Source: Hoeflea sp. (lineage in GTDB: Bacteria; Pseudomonadota; Alphaproteobacteria; Rhizobiales; Rhizobiaceae). Taken from it: a stretch of 55,109 bases of DNA. The notes beneath the pieces were generated by a model, which worked only from the letters and a program-made list of their open reading frames with translations, was not told the origin of the DNA and ran no database searches. Positions 1 to 8,887 of this stretch are shown here, in pieces (position 1 is the first letter of the stretch; the number at the start of each line of letters is the position of its first letter). A program made the position numbers and the translations under genes. The stretch spans positions 1-55,109 of the forward strand of contig NZ_JAUXOD010000007.1 of the NCBI RefSeq assembly GCF_030682515.1. Reading direction: 5' to 3'.

Positions 1-2231
1 AGCGCGCGGCTGTGCCTGAGCACGATCTCGCCTTCGGTCGCCAGTCCGCCCGCCGGCGCGCCATAGAGATAGCGGCCGGTGACCAGGATCTCCGCGGGGA
101 CGTCGGGGCTCACCACGGCGTCGCCGGCGTCAAGCTCGATCTCGATGCGGTCGGGCTGGAAATCCTCGACCAGGAACGACACTTCGGCAATCGCCGGGCG
201 CTTCGGGTCGGTGTGGAGGCTCGCGCGCCAGGCGCCATGCATGGCGTTGCCGGGAAGATCGATGGCGAGCGCATGGCCGCCCAGATCCTCGCCGCTCGAG
301 ACCAGGCGACGGTCTTCCACCCCGTCGGGGCGCTGCAGGATGACGGTCAGCGGCAGATCGGCGAGCGCCTCGGCCTGTCCGTCGCGGGCGAGCGCCGCGA
401 GATGAACTGTCTCGCCGGCGCGGTAGATGCCGCGCTCGGTCCAGGCCATGACATCGACGCCGCCCGGAGATGGTCGGCCGGCGACGCCGCGGTCGGAGAG
501 GTCGAAGCCGCCGCGGGTCAGATCGAGAAACACGAAGTCGCCATCCGGCCCCTTGGCCAGCAGCGCCGCAGGCGCGAGGCCCGACTGGCCGCGAATGAGG
601 CCCGGCTGGAAGGTGGCGCGGCCGTCGGCGTCGGTCACCGCCTCGCCCAGGATCTCGTTGTTGCGCGCCAGCAGCGTCAGCGACACCGAGCCAATCGGCT
701 CAGCCGTTTCGAGCGAGCGCAGGAACACCGACAGCCCGTCCTCTCCGGCAAAGCTGGTAAGGCCGATGTCGGAAATGACGAACCACTGGGTGGCCCGCAC
801 GTCCCAGCTTTCGGACTTGTCGCCGAGCGGCACGGCGCTCAGCACATAGACGCCCGGCTGGCGCTCGGGCAGCAGCGTGTCGACCGGGATGCTGGTGACG
901 ACCTCGCGGTTGGGCTCGTTGGCGATGTCGATGGCGCCTTCCCAGACCGGCGATCCGACATCCTGGGCGATGGATTCGAGCGAATAGCTCTCGAGCTGGC
1001 GCAGGAATTCCGAGCCGGAGATGATTCGGGCCAGCGCCCGTTCGCCCACCCGGAACAGCTTCAAATCTGCGGTCGGCGCATTGATGGTGACCAGCGGAAT
1101 GCCGAGGCGGGACTTGGCGGGCAGCACGAAGTTTGAGCCGGTGAAGCGCGCGGACGGCGCGCGGTCGCGCACATAGAGCGACAGCTCCACCGGCGCCTCG
1201 AGCGTCTCGTCGACCGCCGAGGGCAGGCCCTGGCGCAGCACCAGCCGATAGCGCTGGCCGTGCGCGAGACCGTCAACGCAGATCTGCCGCGTGTCGGTTT
1301 CAATGGCGACGTCACCCGCGCCGTCGATGCTGACATAGCCGGAATAATCTTCTCCCGCCACGAGGTCTTCGGAGAACTGCACGCAGGCGCGCGGCGTTTC
1401 GCCGTCGGCGTCGACGGTGTTGTCGACAACCCGGAACCCGTGGGTGACGCGCAGGACGTCATAGGCCGCCCGGAGTGCGGGAACTTCGGCAATCTCGAGG
1501 CTTGCCCGATAGGCCGACAATGCCGGGCGCCAGTTTTCCGCCCGTTCCAGCGCTTCGCCCAGGACGGCGAGCGAATCGGCTCGTGCCGAGGCGGTCCGCG
1601 ATGCCTGGTAGGCGTTGATGGCCGCCGAGATCGCCACCGAGCGAAGACTGCGGATCATGTTTGCATCCTGTGTCTCATAGGCCAGCGATCCGCGGGACAA
1701 CTCTCTCCAGAGCAGGCTCTGCGCCGGGTCCGCTGCAGCCGCCATGGCGTAGAACCGGATCACGCCGTCCATGTCGCCTTCGGCATTCGCCGATTTCGCC
1801 AGCGCGATGTACTGGGACGCGCCGCCGCTTGCGCCGCTGTTGCGCGCGATCGTGCGCTCGCGGTAGGCGCGGGCTTCATCCAGCAGCGAGGCGGGAACGA
1901 AGGCGAGATCGGGCGCTGAGCCCAGGTCCGGTTCGCCGCCGCTGACCACCCTGCCCGCGACCGCGCCGACGAAGGGATTGATCGTGTTGTAATCGGATTT
2001 GAGAAAGCACCAGCCGGCCTTGACGTTGTAGGTGAAGGCCTTGCACTGGCGGTCGTCGAGACAGGCGGCCTTGCACTGCTCCAGGCCGATGTCGCGCACC
2101 GTTCTTAGGTCAAAGCCGAAGTAATCGGCGTTTTCGGTGGTTTCTATGCGGCGCGGACCGTCCTGCGCCAGCGCAGGGATTGTGCCGGCGAGCAGTCCGA
2201 TGACAATCAGAATGCGACGGAGTGCAGACAT
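1..2231 (-). CDS. Alpha-2-macroglobulin family protein with N-terminal PAN-like domain (partial, C-terminus outside window)
   Basis: The frame runs open from the start at 2231 to the left edge, giving about 743 residues; the rest lies outside. Residues 1-22 form a signal peptide ending ALA-Q. Residues about 35-85 have four cysteines (C53, C57, C63, C75) in a PAN/apple-like arrangement, in the stretch AACLDDRQCKAFTYN. After a helical linker come beta-rich MG domains typical of bacterial alpha-2-macroglobulins (for example YFRTGL-like and DVMAWTERGIYRAGE-type motifs, the latter a hallmark of the family). Family members are large periplasmic or lipoprotein protease traps, often next to pbpC. The thioester region would be in the missing part, so it cannot be judged. 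The protein has no lipobox cysteine after the signal peptide and is probably periplasmic. The start codon is followed by a normal signal sequence, which supports it. Confidence 0.88.
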   Translation of the reverse strand, partial: MSALRRILIVIGLLAGTIPALAQDGPRRIETTENADYFGFDLRTVRDIGLEQCKAACLDDRQCKAFTYNVKAGWCFLKSDYNTINPFVGAVAGRVVSGGEPDLGSAPDLAFVPASLLDEARAYRERTIARNSGASGGASQYIALAKSANAEGDMDGVIRFYAMAAAADPAQSLLWRELSRGSLAYETQDANMIRSLRSVAISAAINAYQASRTASARADSLAVLGEALERAENWRPALSAYRASLEIAEVPALRAAYDVLRVTHGFRVVDNTVDADGETPRACVQFSEDLVAGEDYSGYVSIDGAGDVAIETDTRQICVDGLAHGQRYRLVLRQGLPSAVDETLEAPVELSLYVRDRAPSARFTGSNFVLPAKSRLGIPLVTINAPTADLKLFRVGERALARIISGSEFLRQLESYSLESIAQDVGSPVWEGAIDIANEPNREVVTSIPVDTLLPERQPGVYVLSAVPLGDKSESWDVRATQWFVISDIGLTSFAGEDGLSVFLRSLETAEPIGSVSLTLLARNNEILGEAVTDADGRATFQPGLIRGQSGLAPAALLAKGPDGDFVFLDLTRGGFDLSDRGVAGRPSPGGVDVMAWTERGIYRAGETVHLAALARDGQAEALADLPLTVILQRPDGVEDRRLVSSGEDLGGHALAIDLPGNAMHGAWRASLHTDPKRPAIAEVSFLVEDFQPDRIEIELDAGDAVVSPDVPAEILVTGRYLYGAPAGGLATEGEIVLRHSRA

Positions 2232-2587
2232 GGAAACCTCCCGCGCCCGCAATCAGCCGGGCAATTGCGAATAACCCGAACGCCACGTCCCCGCGCCCGC
2301 GACGCGAGTATCCAGAGGCACGGATTTGTCTTCGACAGTAAGTCCGGAATATGGCCGCGGGCAAGAGGTATTCCGTCCGGCCACAGCGATTGCCGAATCC
2401 GTGGGCTCGTTCCAGCAAGACGTTGCGGAACAAGGTAATAATCGGTTAGAATGGCGAATGCGTATCCAGATTTTCAACGCCGGTCATGGCTTTGTTTGCA
2501 GGGCGTCCTTGAAACAGCCGCCGGCACTCCCCTTTTTGAGACGATCCAACCGCCCCACGTTCAACTTCATTCACCGAGCAAAATAAT
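2232..2587. other. Intergenic region between two divergent genes (356 bp)
   Basis: This gap lies between the alpha-2-macroglobulin gene and the ArsR-family regulator, which point away from each other, so promoters for both should be here. I found no convincing reading frame with a ribosome binding site, no tRNA and no strong hairpin. No clear dyad operator for the regulator was identified by eye. Confidence 0.5.
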
Positions 2588-2947
2588 ATGACACTACCTC
2601 AGATCAAGGCCGATATGGATCGGGACGAGTTCAACATGCTCCTGGTCCAGGCGCGCAAGGCAAGCGAGCTGCTGAAGTCGCTCAGCCACGAAACGCGGCT
2701 GATGATCCTGTGTATCCTGTCGGAAGGCGAGAAATCAGTCTCCGAACTCGAGGAAATCCTGGCCATGCCGCAGGCCGCGGTGTCGCAGCAGCTGGCGCGC
2801 CTGCGCCTCGACGGCCTCGTCGACACCAGGCGCGAGGGCCGGATGATCTACTACTCGATCATCAACCAGGAAGTCTCCTCGGTGATCGGTACGCTTTACA
2901 CGCTGTTCTGCGCGCCGGTTCGCCAACCCGCGGAACAGCCCGACTGA
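2588..2947 (+). CDS. ArsR/SmtB-family regulator of the BigR/SqrR (persulfide-sensing) type
   Basis: A 119-residue winged-helix repressor. The helix-turn-helix covers about residues 48-75 (SVSELEEILAMPQAAVSQQL) and the wing follows (EGRMIYYSI). The metal-binding ELCVC motif of ArsR/SmtB is absent. Instead there are just two cysteines, C42 (RLMILC) and C108 (YTLFC). These match, residue for residue, the pair that forms the sulfur-responsive disulfide or tetrasulfide in BigR and SqrR. The protein therefore probably derepresses its targets when reactive sulfur species or sulfide are present. No sulfur-oxidation gene is adjacent in the window. The upstream sequence has only a weak ribosome binding site; an ATG at 2615, preceded by AAGG, is an alternative start. 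Confidence 0.85.
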   Translation: MTLPQIKADMDRDEFNMLLVQARKASELLKSLSHETRLMILCILSEGEKSVSELEEILAMPQAAVSQQLARLRLDGLVDTRREGRMIYYSIINQEVSSVIGTLYTLFCAPVRQPAEQPD

Positions 2948-2987
2948 CAGCCACCCCTCACACGTCCGAACCAGCCTTCTTCCAACG

Positions 2988-3022
2988 AAAAAGCCGGCCA
3001 GGGATTGCCTGACCGGCTTTGT
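2988..3022. terminator. Bidirectional terminator between the ArsR-type regulator and hemA
   Basis: An imperfect inverted repeat, AAAGCCGGCCAGG then GATTG then CCTGACCGGCTTT, sits between two convergent stop codons. It is flanked by A-runs on the left and T-runs on the right, so it can end transcription in both directions. Confidence 0.85.
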
Positions 3023-3058
3023 TCTTCTGATCGATGCCGAACCGGGATCTTCAGTCCG

Positions 3059-4276
3059 TCAGGCGACCGCGCGCGCCAGGGCGCATTGCGACCACAATTC
3101 GCTGAGCGCGCCCGCCAGGTGCTCGATGTCGGCGTCCGAATGCATCGGCGTCGGCGTGATGCGCAGGCGCTCGGTCTTGACCGGAACCGTCGGGTAATTG
3201 ATCGGCTGCACATAGATCCCATGCTGATCCATCAGCACGTCGGAGATCCACTTGCACTTGGAGGCATTGCCCACCATCACCGGCACGATGTGGCTGGGGT
3301 TGGGCATGTGCGGAATGCCATGGGCATCGAGCGCGCGGCGCACCTTGGCGACGGCGTCCTGGTGACGACGCCGCTCCAGCTGGCTTGCCTTGAGGTGGCG
3401 GATCGACGCGGCAGCGCCGGCGGCCAGCGAGGGCGGCAGCGCGGTGGTGAAGATGAAGCCCGAGGCGAAGCTGCGGACAAAATCGCACAACGCACGGCTA
3501 CCGGTGATGTAGCCGCCCATGACGCCGAAGGCCTTGCCGAGCGTGCCTTCGATCACCGTCAGGCGATGCATGATGCCTTCGCGCTCGGCGATACCGCCGC
3601 CGCGCGCACCATACATGCCCACGGCATGGACTTCGTCCAAATAGGTCATCGCACCGAATTCGTCGGCCACATCGCAAAGGTCGGCGATGGGGGCAATATC
3701 GCCATCCATCGAGTAGACACTCTCGAAGGCCACCATCTTGGGCGCGGCGGGATCGTCGAGCGCCATCATGCGGCGCAGATCCTGCGGATCATTGTGCTTG
3801 AACACGCGCTTCTCGCAGCGGGAATGACGAATGCCCTCGATCATCGACGCATGGTTGAGCGCGTCGGAATAGACGATCAGGCCGGGGATCTTGCCGGCGA
3901 GCGTGCCGAGCGCGGCCCAGTTGGAAACATAGCCCGAGGTGAAGATCAGCGCGTCTTCCTTGGCGTGCAGGTCGGCCAGTTCGCGCTCCAGCAGCACGTG
4001 GTAGTGATTCGTGCCGGAGATATTGCGCGTGCCGCCGGCGCCCGCGCCGCAGCGATCGATGGCTTGCTTCATCGCGCAGGTGACGAGCGGGTTCTGCCCC
4101 ATACCGAGATAATCATTGGAACACCAGACCGTGACGTCCTGGGTCGAACCGTCGGCGCGATAGCGTGTTGCCCGGGGAAAACCGCCGGCATGGCGCTCGA
4201 TATCGGCAAAAACCCGGTAATTGCCGGCTTCGTGCAGACCACCCAGCTTCTCCTCGAAGAACGCGTCAAAATCCAT
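3059..4276 (-). CDS. hemA: 5-aminolevulinate synthase (HemA)
   Basis: A 405-residue protein that condenses glycine and succinyl-CoA to 5-aminolevulinate, the first step of tetrapyrrole synthesis by the Shemin (C4) route used in Alphaproteobacteria. It is a PLP enzyme of the alpha-oxoamine synthase family. Visible motifs are the glycine-rich [10 protein letters not shown], the PLP-ring aspartate in [13 protein letters not shown], and the Schiff-base lysine K248 in EGTLGKAFG. The start at 4276 gives [11 protein letters not shown], the family's usual N-terminus and length, and is preceded by AGGAAG. A 28-residue in-frame upstream extension exists but has no family support. The gene stands alone, with a terminator at its 3' end. 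Confidence 0.97.
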   Translation of the reverse strand: MDFDAFFEEKLGGLHEAGNYRVFADIERHAGGFPRATRYRADGSTQDVTVWCSNDYLGMGQNPLVTCAMKQAIDRCGAGAGGTRNISGTNHYHVLLERELADLHAKEDALIFTSGYVSNWAALGTLAGKIPGLIVYSDALNHASMIEGIRHSRCEKRVFKHNDPQDLRRMMALDDPAAPKMVAFESVYSMDGDIAPIADLCDVADEFGAMTYLDEVHAVGMYGARGGGIAEREGIMHRLTVIEGTLGKAFGVMGGYITGSRALCDFVRSFASGFIFTTALPPSLAAGAAASIRHLKASQLERRRHQDAVAKVRRALDAHGIPHMPNPSHIVPVMVGNASKCKWISDVLMDQHGIYVQPINYPTVPVKTERLRITPTPMHSDADIEHLAGALSELWSQCALARAVA

Positions 4277-4301
4277 TGTATTCTTCCTATGTATCCCAGA
4301 C

Positions 4302-4330
4302 AAGATGCGAAACATTACCTCCCGCGTCAA
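4302..4330 (-). promoter_or_regulatory. Candidate hemA promoter
   Basis: On the minus strand, TTGACG (4325-4330) and CATCTT (4302-4307) are separated by 17 bp, about 25 bp upstream of the hemA start. The -35 box is good; the -10 box matches only 3 of 6 consensus positions. Confidence 0.4.
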
Positions 4331-4465
4331 CCCGGAAAGCGGATCGGCGGGGACCGGCAAAAGGTCGCATGCAGTGCGGGGGCAGTCTTTGTCCTATGTC
4401 AAATCGCGGCCGCCATATCACACCCCGGCACGGTGAATGAAGCATTAACCACCACTGGCCAGCCT

Positions 4466-5842
4466 TTACAGGTAGGTCGACCGTTCCAGCGGCGTGATCT
4501 CGTTGTCGAACGCCTTGAGTTCCTCGCGCTTGATCTCGGCGAAGATGCGGCGCAGTTCCGGTCCGAACAGGCGGCGGATGAAATCGGACCTCTCGAAATC
4601 CTCTATGGCGTCGTCCATGTCGTCCGACAGCTGCGGAAGCGGCACGTTATAGGCATTCCCCTCCACCGCCGGCGGAGGCATCTTGGCATTTTCCAGGCCT
4701 TCGAGCATGCCGCCGAGGACGCCCGCCAGCACGAAGTAGGGGTTGGCGTCCGCCCCCGACATGCGGTGCTCGAGCCGCCTCGCCCGGTCGTCGGAGGCCG
4801 GAACCCGGACCACCACCGACCGGTTGTTGCGGCCCCAGGCAATACGGGTCGGCGCATAGGAGCCAGGCTGCAGGCGTCGATAGCCGTTGAAGCCGGGAAT
4901 ATAGAGCAGCAGCGTGTCTTTCAAGGTCTGCAGCAGCCCAGCCGCAGCATGCTGCAGCCGCAGGTCGCCGGCTTCGCCCGAAAAGATGTTGTTTCCGTCG
5001 CTGTCGAGAATGCTGGCGTGCACATGCATGCCGTTGCCGGGCCATTCCAGGAACGGCTTGGCCATGAAGGTGGCCCTGAGCCCGTGCTTGTGCGCCGATT
5101 CGGTGATCAGGCGACGCAGAAGCACGGTGTCGTCGGCCGCCGCCATCGCGTCGGCGCGGTGCTTGAGATTGACCTCGAACTGTCCGGGCGCGGCTTCCTT
5201 GATGATGGTGTCGATCGGCAGGCCCTGGGCGACCGCGGCGGCGCGGATCTCGGCGAACAGGTCGCTCTGGTTGCGCAATTCCGACAGCGAGTACATCTGC
5301 TGCTGGTCCGGTCCCGGCCCCTGGTCCTTGCCCATGCGGCCCGAGCGCTGGAACACCGCCGGATCGACCAGATAGAATTCGAGCTCGAACGCGGTCACCG
5401 GACACAGGCCCTTGGCGGTGAAGCGGTCGACGATGCCCTGCAGCACGTTGCGCGGATCGTAGACGCACGGCTCGCCGGTCTCCGTGTACATCGACATCAA
5501 CACCTGGGCCGAGGGCCGCGGCGCCCAGGGCGCCCGGTTGATTCGGCCCGGAATCGCGCGGCAGTAGCCGTCGATGTCCCCGGTTTCGATATGGATGCCG
5601 GTCGATTCGACCTCCCTGCCCCAAATGTCGAGCCCGAAGATCGACAAGGGCATGTTGATGCCGGGATTGCCGGCCTTGGCCAGGGCTTCGGTGGGCCCCC
5701 ATTTGCCGCGCATCACGCCGTTGATGTCGGGAATCAGGAAATCGACGGATTCGATGTCCGGATTTTCGGCCAGGAACCGCTCCGCCTCCTCATTTGTGGG
5801 AAGGATTGTGGTCCTGCTATCCGAACTGGCGCTGTCGCGCAT
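4466..5842 (-). CDS. Glutamine synthetase family protein, probable gamma-glutamylputrescine synthetase (PuuA-like)
   Basis: A 458-residue type I glutamine-synthetase homologue. The N-terminal beta-grasp segment contains DINGVMRGKW. The catalytic domain contains PGQFEVNLKH, the ATP/metal segment MAKPFLEWPGNGMHVH, and NNRSVVVRVP followed by RRLEHRMSGADANPY. These variants are those of the PuuA/GlnA-III group that ligates glutamate to amines, and they differ from ammonia-assimilating GlnA, which also carries an adenylylation Tyr loop not seen here. The gene is divergent from a SpuC-like aminotransferase, a pairing common in polyamine catabolism (Spu/Puu). I infer putrescine or a related diamine as substrate; another amine or amino acid cannot be excluded. 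The start at 5842 has AAGGGG and AAGG upstream. Confidence 0.85.
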   Translation of the reverse strand: MRDSASSDSRTTILPTNEEAERFLAENPDIESVDFLIPDINGVMRGKWGPTEALAKAGNPGINMPLSIFGLDIWGREVESTGIHIETGDIDGYCRAIPGRINRAPWAPRPSAQVLMSMYTETGEPCVYDPRNVLQGIVDRFTAKGLCPVTAFELEFYLVDPAVFQRSGRMGKDQGPGPDQQQMYSLSELRNQSDLFAEIRAAAVAQGLPIDTIIKEAAPGQFEVNLKHRADAMAAADDTVLLRRLITESAHKHGLRATFMAKPFLEWPGNGMHVHASILDSDGNNIFSGEAGDLRLQHAAAGLLQTLKDTLLLYIPGFNGYRRLQPGSYAPTRIAWGRNNRSVVVRVPASDDRARRLEHRMSGADANPYFVLAGVLGGMLEGLENAKMPPPAVEGNAYNVPLPQLSDDMDDAIEDFERSDFIRRLFGPELRRIFAEIKREELKAFDNEITPLERSTYL

Positions 5843-6094
5843 ATTGTCACCTTGCCCCTTCAGGACTTTCTATCGCCGTACTGTCCCCAGGCCCGCGCTT
5901 GCGAGGGCCCGGGCGGTGCTTGAGCACCCTTGGCCCTTGCCTATACAGTATTGCACGCACTTATCCATTTGTTCGCGACACGCATCGGGTCGATGGAGTG
6001 GTGGTTGTCGCCGCGTAAATTTTGTGCACACACTCAAAAAAAGGTCAAACCCATTTCCTTCCGGCCTTAGTCGAAACAAGTCAGGACTAAACCC

Positions 6095-7483
6095 ATGCGC
6101 TTAAATGTGTCTTCCCACGATCTCAAGGTCTCCGATCACAAGCACCATCTCCACCCTTTCACCGATCATGGCGCACTTGGCGTCGACGAGCGGCGGGTGA
6201 TCTCAAAGGCGGACGGGGTCTGGATCTGGGACACTGACGGCAACCGCATGCTCGACGGCATGGCGGGCCTGTGGTGCGTCAATGTCGGTCACGGAAGGCA
6301 GGAGATCGTCGAGGCCGTCCGCGCCCAGATGAGCGAACTGTCCTATTACAACACCTTCTTCAAGACCACGCATCCGCCGGTGATCGAACTCTCCGAGATG
6401 ATCGCGGATCTCGCGCCGGAACACATGAACATGGTGTTCTACGGTGGCTCCGGGTCGGATGCCAACGACACCATCTTCCGGCTTGTACGCTACTACTGGG
6501 ACCTGATGGGCAAGCCCGACAAGAAGATCATCCTGTCGCGCCACAATGCCTATCACGGCTCCACCGTCGCCGGCGCCTCGCTCGGCGGCATGGGCGGCAT
6601 GCATGGCCAGGGCAACCTGCCTGTTCCCGGCATCCACCACATCGCCCAGCCCTACTGGTTCGGCGAGGGCATGCAGACCGGCATGAGCGAGGACGAATTC
6701 GGCCTTTGGGCAGCGCGCGAACTCGAGCGCACCATCGATGAGATCGGCGAGGACAAGATCGCCGCCTTCATCGCCGAGCCGATCCAGGGCGCGGGCGGCG
6801 TCATCATCCCGCCGGCCACCTACTGGCCGGAAGTCAGCCGGATCCTGAGCGAGCGCGACATCCTGTTTGTCTCCGACGAGGTCATCTGCGGCTTCGGGCG
6901 CACCGGCGAGTGGTTCGGCGCCACTACCTATGGCACCAAGCCGGACCTGATGGCGATCGCCAAGGGAATGACCTCGGGCTACCTGCCGATGGGCGGCGTC
7001 ATCGTCTCCGACCGGGTCGCCCAGGCGCTGCACGAGAAAGGCGGCGAGTTCTACCACGGCTACACCTATTCGGGTCACCCGGCGGCCTGTGCGGCGGCGA
7101 TTGCCAATCTCACCATCATGAAGCGGGAGAAGCTGGTCGACCGCGTGCGCGATCACATCGGCCCCTATTTCCAGAAGCGCTGGCTGGAACTGGGCGACCA
7201 TCCGATGGTCGGCCAGGCCCGGATGAAGGGGCTGGTCGGCGCGCTGGAACTGGTCCCCGACAAGAATGACCTCACCAAGCGGTTCGGCGATGTCGGCAGG
7301 GTGGGCACGATCGCGCGCGATCATTCCTTCAACAGCGGGCTGGTCATGCGCGCCGTGCGCGACAGCCTGATCATCTCGCCGCCGCTGGTCATCACCGAGG
7401 AGGAGACCGAAGAGCTGATCGCCAGCGCCCGCAAGGCGCTCGACCTCGCCTGGGCCGATGTCCGCAAGCAGGGGCTGGCCTGA
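6095..7483 (+). CDS. Class III aminotransferase, SpuC-like (putrescine/omega-amino acid:pyruvate)
   Basis: A 462-residue fold-type I PLP aminotransferase of class III. D261 in the FVSDEVICGFGRTG motif contacts the PLP ring nitrogen and K290 in MAIAKGMTSGYLPMGG forms the Schiff base. The N-terminal HLHPFTDH and GVWIWDTDGNRMLDGMAG segments are typical of the SpuC/omega-amino acid:pyruvate group. The usual reaction is transfer of a terminal amino group from putrescine or another omega-amine to pyruvate. The divergent PuuA-like gene supports a role in diamine breakdown. The gene is followed directly by a strong hairpin terminator, so it is probably transcribed alone. The ATG at 6095 has no strong Shine-Dalgarno sequence. 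Confidence 0.88.
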   Translation: MRLNVSSHDLKVSDHKHHLHPFTDHGALGVDERRVISKADGVWIWDTDGNRMLDGMAGLWCVNVGHGRQEIVEAVRAQMSELSYYNTFFKTTHPPVIELSEMIADLAPEHMNMVFYGGSGSDANDTIFRLVRYYWDLMGKPDKKIILSRHNAYHGSTVAGASLGGMGGMHGQGNLPVPGIHHIAQPYWFGEGMQTGMSEDEFGLWAARELERTIDEIGEDKIAAFIAEPIQGAGGVIIPPATYWPEVSRILSERDILFVSDEVICGFGRTGEWFGATTYGTKPDLMAIAKGMTSGYLPMGGVIVSDRVAQALHEKGGEFYHGYTYSGHPAACAAAIANLTIMKREKLVDRVRDHIGPYFQKRWLELGDHPMVGQARMKGLVGALELVPDKNDLTKRFGDVGRVGTIARDHSFNSGLVMRAVRDSLIISPPLVITEEETEELIASARKALDLAWADVRKQGLA

Positions 7484-7515
7484 GGCGAACCGCATTAACC
7501 TTTCCACTTAAGCTT

Positions 7516-7547
7516 AACGCCGGGTTATCAAACCCGGCGTTTTGCTT
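7516..7547 (+). terminator. Rho-independent terminator after the SpuC-like aminotransferase
   Basis: A perfect 11-bp stem AACGCCGGGTT / AACCCGGCGTT with a 4-nt loop, followed by a T-rich tail. Confidence 0.88.
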
Positions 7548-7686
7548 TGAGCTATGATCTGCTGCGTGTCGGTCTCGAATGAACCCCTTTGCGCGATACC
7601 GAGCAAGCATGAATACGAGGCTCTACGGCGGCTTTCGTGCATCCCATCGGGGGGCGGCGCCGTAGCTCACCTTCAAGGAGACCGAC

Positions 7687-8805
7687 GTGCGCGATATCCA
7701 TTCGACCACCGGGATGAGCCAGAGCGATAACAACCGGAACGGGCTTCTGGACCTATTGCGCTTTGCCGCGGCCATGCTGGTGACGGTCTACCATTTCCTC
7801 TACCGCGGCGGGCGCGAAGGGGGCTATCTCGACCACGCCTACGGCGCCGCCGGGAACACGATCACGCTTGGCTATATGGGCGTGAACCTGTTTTTCGTGA
7901 TCTCGGGCTTCGTCATCATCTGGTCTGCGTCCGGTCGTGACTGGTACGCGTTTTCGGTGAGCCGCCTGGCGCGACTCTATCCGGCGCATCTTGTGGCCAT
8001 GACCATCACCTTCCTGGTGATGGCGTGGTGGGCCCAGCCGCCCTTCGTCACCGATGTCTCCCAGTGGCTGGCCAACCTCACCATGCTCGCGCCGCTGTTC
8101 GGCGCCTCCTTCATGGATGGCGCCTACTGGTCCATCGTCATCGAGCTGATCTTCTACTTCTGGGTGGTTGTGGGCCTCTTCACCGGCGCGCTGCCACGCC
8201 ATGCCGATCTCGCCGTGGCGGGCTGGATGGCGCTGATCGTCCTCAACAATCTGGTCATCGGATCGCGGGCAGCCGAACTCCTGTTCCTGACCGAATATGG
8301 CGCCTATTTCGCGCTCGGCGTGATGGTGTGGCGCCTGTCCTCGCTTGGCGCCAGCAGGTTCAGGCTGTTCCTGGCGGGGCTTGCGCTGGTGATGACATTC
8401 CATGCCGCCGAAGTGCAGCGGCTCGACGTCATCGCCCGCCTGGGCGAAGCCTCGACGCCTGCCATGGTCGCCCTGGCCAACGGCTTTATCGTCGCCGTGT
8501 TCTTGATCGCGGCAACGCTCGGCCGCCATGTCAGGGCCGGGCCCTGGGTGCTGGCGCTCGGCGGCCTCAGCTATCCGCTCTATCTCGTGCACCAGAACGC
8601 GGGCTATATCCTGATCAATCTTTCAGCCCCGATGATCGGCAAATGGAGCGCGGCGGCGCTTGCGATCCTCATGTCGCTGGCGGTGAGTTGGTGGATCTAC
8701 CGGCATGTCGAGCCGGTCGGGCGCAGGATCATCCGAGCGCTGTTTTCGCCCGCAGCGCGGTTCCTGCCGCGCACCATCACGCCATACCCCGCGCCGGCCG
8801 AATAG
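7687..8805 (+). CDS. Acyltransferase 3 family membrane protein (OafA/YrhL-like)
   Basis: A 372-residue integral membrane protein with about ten hydrophobic helices. The N-terminus NGLLDLLRFAAAMLVTVYHF is the family signature, with the conserved His in the first helix (YHF). GYMGVNLFFVISGFVI and the SRLARLYPAHL segment are also classic acyltransferase-3 motifs. Such proteins move acetyl or other acyl groups onto sugars of lipopolysaccharide, exopolysaccharide or Nod factor. The substrate cannot be told here, because no polysaccharide genes are adjacent. The GTG at 7687 is chosen because AAGGAG lies 6 bp upstream; an internal ATG at 7714 is less well placed. Confidence 0.9.
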   Translation: MRDIHSTTGMSQSDNNRNGLLDLLRFAAAMLVTVYHFLYRGGREGGYLDHAYGAAGNTITLGYMGVNLFFVISGFVIIWSASGRDWYAFSVSRLARLYPAHLVAMTITFLVMAWWAQPPFVTDVSQWLANLTMLAPLFGASFMDGAYWSIVIELIFYFWVVVGLFTGALPRHADLAVAGWMALIVLNNLVIGSRAAELLFLTEYGAYFALGVMVWRLSSLGASRFRLFLAGLALVMTFHAAEVQRLDVIARLGEASTPAMVALANGFIVAVFLIAATLGRHVRAGPWVLALGGLSYPLYLVHQNAGYILINLSAPMIGKWSAAALAILMSLAVSWWIYRHVEPVGRRIIRALFSPAARFLPRTITPYPAPAE

Positions 8806-8833
8806 CGGCTGCAAGACGACGGGGATAACAAGA

Positions 8834-8867
8834 GGGGCGGCCCATGCAGCCGCCCCCGATTTTTTTC
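8834..8867 (+). terminator. Rho-independent terminator after the acyltransferase
   Basis: Stem GGGGCGGC / GCCGCCCC with a 7-nt loop, followed by CGA and seven T residues. It also lies just past the stop of the convergent binding-protein gene and could help end that transcript, although the T-run favours the plus direction. Confidence 0.9.
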
Positions 8868-8887
8868 GACAGTACGTCCGAGCCGGC

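Noticed and set aside
4389-4402. FNR-like dyad TTGTCCTATGTCAA upstream of hemA
   Set aside because: It deviates from TTGAT-N4-ATCAA in the inner positions and lies about 100 bp from the predicted start site, not at an activator position.
3005-5923. A 972-codon open frame on the plus strand opposite hemA and the PuuA-like gene
   Set aside because: It runs antisense to two well-supported genes and across a terminator; no motif is recognisable.
7611-7667. An 18-codon frame upstream of the acyltransferase
   Set aside because: No ribosome binding site and no sign of coding constraint.
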